From: Neelides folsomi
Taxonomy: Eukaryota; Arthropoda; Collembola; Neelipleona; Neelidae
DNA length: 64,000 nt
Assembly: GCA_034687125.1 (NCBI GenBank)
Contig: JAQGBZ010000175.1
Location: forward strand, 1-64,000
Reading direction: 5' to 3'
Below the pieces are notes generated by a model. That model worked only from the letters and a program-made list of their open reading frames with translations. It was not told where the DNA came from and ran no database searches. How positions within the stretch are numbered: position 1 is the stretch's first letter; the number at the start of each line of letters is the position of its first letter. The position numbers and the translations under genes are program-made. Positions 60,930-64,000 of this stretch are shown piece after piece.

Positions 60930-63900
60930 GTAATTAACATTATTTTATATTTACATAATTACCTTTAACTCTCACAATTTCTATAATCTACAAAATAAGC
61001 TAATTACCTATACGTACTCAATCATACCAACTCTAAAATTATAATTAATCACAATCACCCCAATCACTCGTAAACATATTGAATTAATTTATTTTTGACC
61101 AAGAGTTCAATTTCAATATTAACTTAACTAAACCAGTTACATAATATACAAATATGTTGTAATATGTTGAATCGGAATTACTCAAAATTACTCAAATCGA
61201 TAAACTGCGAGAGTGAATTGTCTCAGAATGAGTCATTTTTCTTCAACGTCAATCGAAATCGTAATCATGTGCTTTCTCGGATTAGGATGTAAAAGTTGTA
61301 ATGTTTTCTGGGGGAATTGGTCCAAAGGTCCATTAACTTAAAATTACTTAATCGGAGTGACGTAGTTGCATTGGATTTGATCCACCTACACATTTCCCGA
61401 TCCTCCCCGATAAAAACGTCTTTTTACATTATGCAGTTTCTCCATATTCCGTGACGATTGAAATGTTCCCAAACGAACACGCAAATCAACATTTTACCTT
61501 TCCCTTATTCCCATTTAAATCCTAACGAGGTTTCGAGAAGTAACACAATTGAATATTAAGCCTATAAAATAATAATATCCTATATACCTCTCCTCTACTT
61601 TCAACCTCCCACGACCATCGGCTATACATATTACCTAAACATTAGGTAAAGTTAGGCAAAGTTAGAGGAGAGGGAAAAATTATTAATCGTCGATTTCATC
61701 AACGTCTTTGAACTATTTTTTTAATCCGGCGGTTAAACTTCATTGACTCATTTCTCTATGAGGCTTCACGAAATTCCCGAACCGAGCACATTTGAGCTTC
61801 AAACCTCTTGGATTCATTTTTTAAAAGGTATGTAAGACAATCCGACTATTTGTATGATCCTTGATGTATAAAGTAAATTATTCCAAAGAGCTACTTAAAT
61901 TCAAAGCGTTTAGGCAAATTTTTTTGCAAAATGGTTAAATGGTTAAATCGATATTTTTATTCCAAGCTTGCAAAAACTCTCAATTGGGAATTTGCGCGAT
62001 CTAAAATAAGAAAATTCAAAGTTTTATGTAACTGAACGAAATCTCTGAATGAATCGAATGAAAAGTCATTTATTTTTATTTTCGGATTTTGACTCCCACA
62101 TTTGAATGTTTGAATCTTCTTGATATTCGCAAAGTAGTTAGTTTGTAGGAGCAAAGATTTTGTTCGTCTTCCGGCATCTATAAATACATGACTCAAATTC
62201 TTGGTCTCGTCACACGGAGGAAATTGAGGAGATTCCTTTTTCTATTCAGCATCTTCAGTCATACATTTCCCCCCGTATTATTATTTATGTAATATCTGGC
62301 GGTAAATGGATCTTAAACGATGGGAGATAACTTGAGCATTTACAACTGCAATATTTTCCTCTCCACTTTTTATGTAATTTTGTTGTGGGTCTGGTGAAAG
62401 TGGGCTAACAGTTGCACTTATGAATTAGACCACATCTTACATAAACTCAATTAACAAACACAAATTCAGATTTTGAATGCTCTAAATCATTAATAGACAC
62501 TGGGAGTTAAATTTAAATAAATATACAAACGTTTATTTATATAAAACTACATGTAAATAAAATAAATACGTTTATAAATACGTAAAAGTATAAATTTTAT
62601 ACCTATGTATTTATAAGTATTTTAATCAGGTTGAGTTTAAAAAGTTTATTATTAAAATTATTAAAAGTTTATTATTAAAATTTTCATGTGCCAAGTGAGG
62701 TTTAAGAATTTATATTTAAATTAATGATGCATAGCTCATTTGTTATTTTTGTTCATTTAAGATATGCCTTTACTATGTAGTAATAACTAATGGTTTTTAT
62801 TAATGTATTTAATCAAATGACTTGACTTTAATAGATCACTGTGTTATCATAAGATAAATAAATAGTTTTTAAAAAGTGTAAAATTGACTATGATGGGCTT
62901 GATGGGTTTATAAGTAGCTTTTTTAATCCACTTTACATGTAAAGTGGATTTTGAGTCTTTTGAGTTGCTCAACATGTTGATGTATTTATTGAATGGGTCT
63001 TTTTCTTTATTCGCTTTAATCTACGCAGAGACAAAGTTCAAAGACTTTAAAGGATTAAAAGTCAAAACCGAGATGAGTCAAAGGAATTTATTTTGATTTT
63101 CTCATTTGGCCACGTACATTTAACAAACTTAACAAACTTAACATCTTAATTCTCCTCTCCCATGTGTAAATAAAATCTTTTATAAACAAAGTGCTAAATA
63201 TTTCATGTTTACATTTTCCAGAAAGGGATAAATGAAAAAAATTATACTCATAGAGTTGAGTCCTTTAATAACTATAATCAACTAACTTTATAACTAACTT
63301 TTAAGTTAACTACATAAGTTAATATAAGAAGAGCGTCTCTGTCAGTTTAAATACAATTTGTAATTTATTGGTTTCGTACAAATAACCAAATGTTATCTTT
63401 TAGCTCTTTTCTTATCAATTCTGTCCCTTTTAAGTTTTAAGTTTCATCTTTCAAGTCGAGGAAGTTTTGATAATTTGAATCATGCGATGTGCATACAGTT
63501 CTTATTAACTAATAATCCTTTTAAACTTAAGTAGGAAGCACAAAGTAATAAAAATGTAAATCCTGTGAGTTCCCATATTTAAACATACACGGAAGAATTT
63601 ACAATTCTTTTTCTACGCATCAAATGCGAGGTCAATGAATTTTGTAAAGTGATTCTTTAAAAGCTCTCCTTATATTAAAATAAGGACATTGATTCGAATA
63701 TGTCGTTTGAATTAATGTTGTAAACAAGTACAAATTATTATTTAAATTATTCTCATTTAAATGTATTTTAAAAGTAGGACTTTCAATACAAGTAGAAATA
63801 TTAAAGATATTTAATCAGAAACAGCTCGTAAAAATTAGCGAAATAAATAAGAGAGAATATAATTTGAGAAAAAGAATCAGCACGAGTGCATTGACTTTTT

Positions 63901-64000
63901 AAAATTTAAAATAATGAATCGTTTATTGATTGCTAATTTACATTCATTCCTAATTACTTCCTTCTCTGTAACACTACAAAAACCATTCATATAATTGAAT
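60930..64000. other. AT-rich sequence, no gene supported
   Basis: A 79-residue minus-strand frame (61957-62196) and a 33-codon minus-strand frame starting MPEDEQ near 62178 were considered but lack follow-up exons. It includes the palindrome at 62925-62950. The last kilobase is plain AT-rich. Confidence 0.5.
62925..62950. repeat. perfect 26-bp palindrome
   Basis: The 26 bases read identically on both strands: a 13-base half, AATCCACTTTACA, meets its reverse complement with no spacer. The next base on each side does not pair. Confidence 0.95.

Noticed and set aside
61957-62196. 79-residue minus-strand frame and a nested MPEDEQ frame
   Set aside because: The peptides look random after about 30 residues, and no phase-compatible partner exon was found within several kilobases.
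1-64000. CRISPR arrays, rRNA genes, retroelements or viral fossils
   Set aside because: No regularly spaced repeats, no conserved rRNA stretches, and no reverse transcriptase, integrase, capsid or long terminal repeat signatures were seen.

Overview
This is AT-rich animal DNA with very long introns, canonical GT-AG splice sites and no bacterial features. Short TTAGG tracts (44607-44625 and 50281-50294) match the usual arthropod telomere unit, and the gene content (a diphosphoinositol-polyphosphate Nudix hydrolase like insect Aps, a FOP/CEP43-like centriolar protein, an NCKAP5-type coiled-coil protein) fits an arthropod or related invertebrate. I cannot name the species. Genes were rebuilt by eye from splice sites, reading phase and remembered protein families, so exon borders are predictions.

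Layout. (1) 2062-40616, minus strand: one large NCKAP5/NCKAP5L-like gene made of at least five phase-compatible exons (40616-40556, 30159-30034, 25675-25375, 6555-6211, 4167-2062) with introns of about 10.4, 4.4, 18.8 and 2.0 kb. The start of the gene was not found. (2) 40617-45773: no convincing gene, short simple repeats only. (3) 45774-46913, minus: a complete 3-exon, 270-residue FOP/CEP43-like LisH protein. (4) 47883-48560: a locally GC-rich island with a possible 60-residue membrane microprotein on the minus strand and a likely non-coding first exon for the next gene on the plus strand. (5) 49175-49886, plus: a 3-exon, 135-residue, highly acidic protein ending in a basic nuclear-localisation-like tail, with a poly(A) signal. 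(6) 52207-54458, minus: a complete 5-exon, 157-residue Aps/NUDT3-type Nudix hydrolase with one GC-AG intron. (7) 57715-57793: a tiny element with terminal inverted repeats (MITE-like). (8) 58514-60929: possible exons of unidentified genes on both strands. (9) 60930-64000: no gene found; it holds a perfect 26-bp palindrome.

How the genes relate. The two best-supported large products are both linked, by family knowledge, to microtubules and centrosomes (NCKAP5L is also called Cep169; FOP works with EB1 and CAP350). The Nudix enzyme belongs to inositol pyrophosphate turnover. Nothing in the sequence shows that these genes are co-regulated. I saw no rRNA, tRNA, CRISPR array, retroelement or viral fossil. 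I did not find a clear undescribed biological system; the best leads are the unidentified exons at 58.5-60.9 kb and the microprotein at 47.9 kb.
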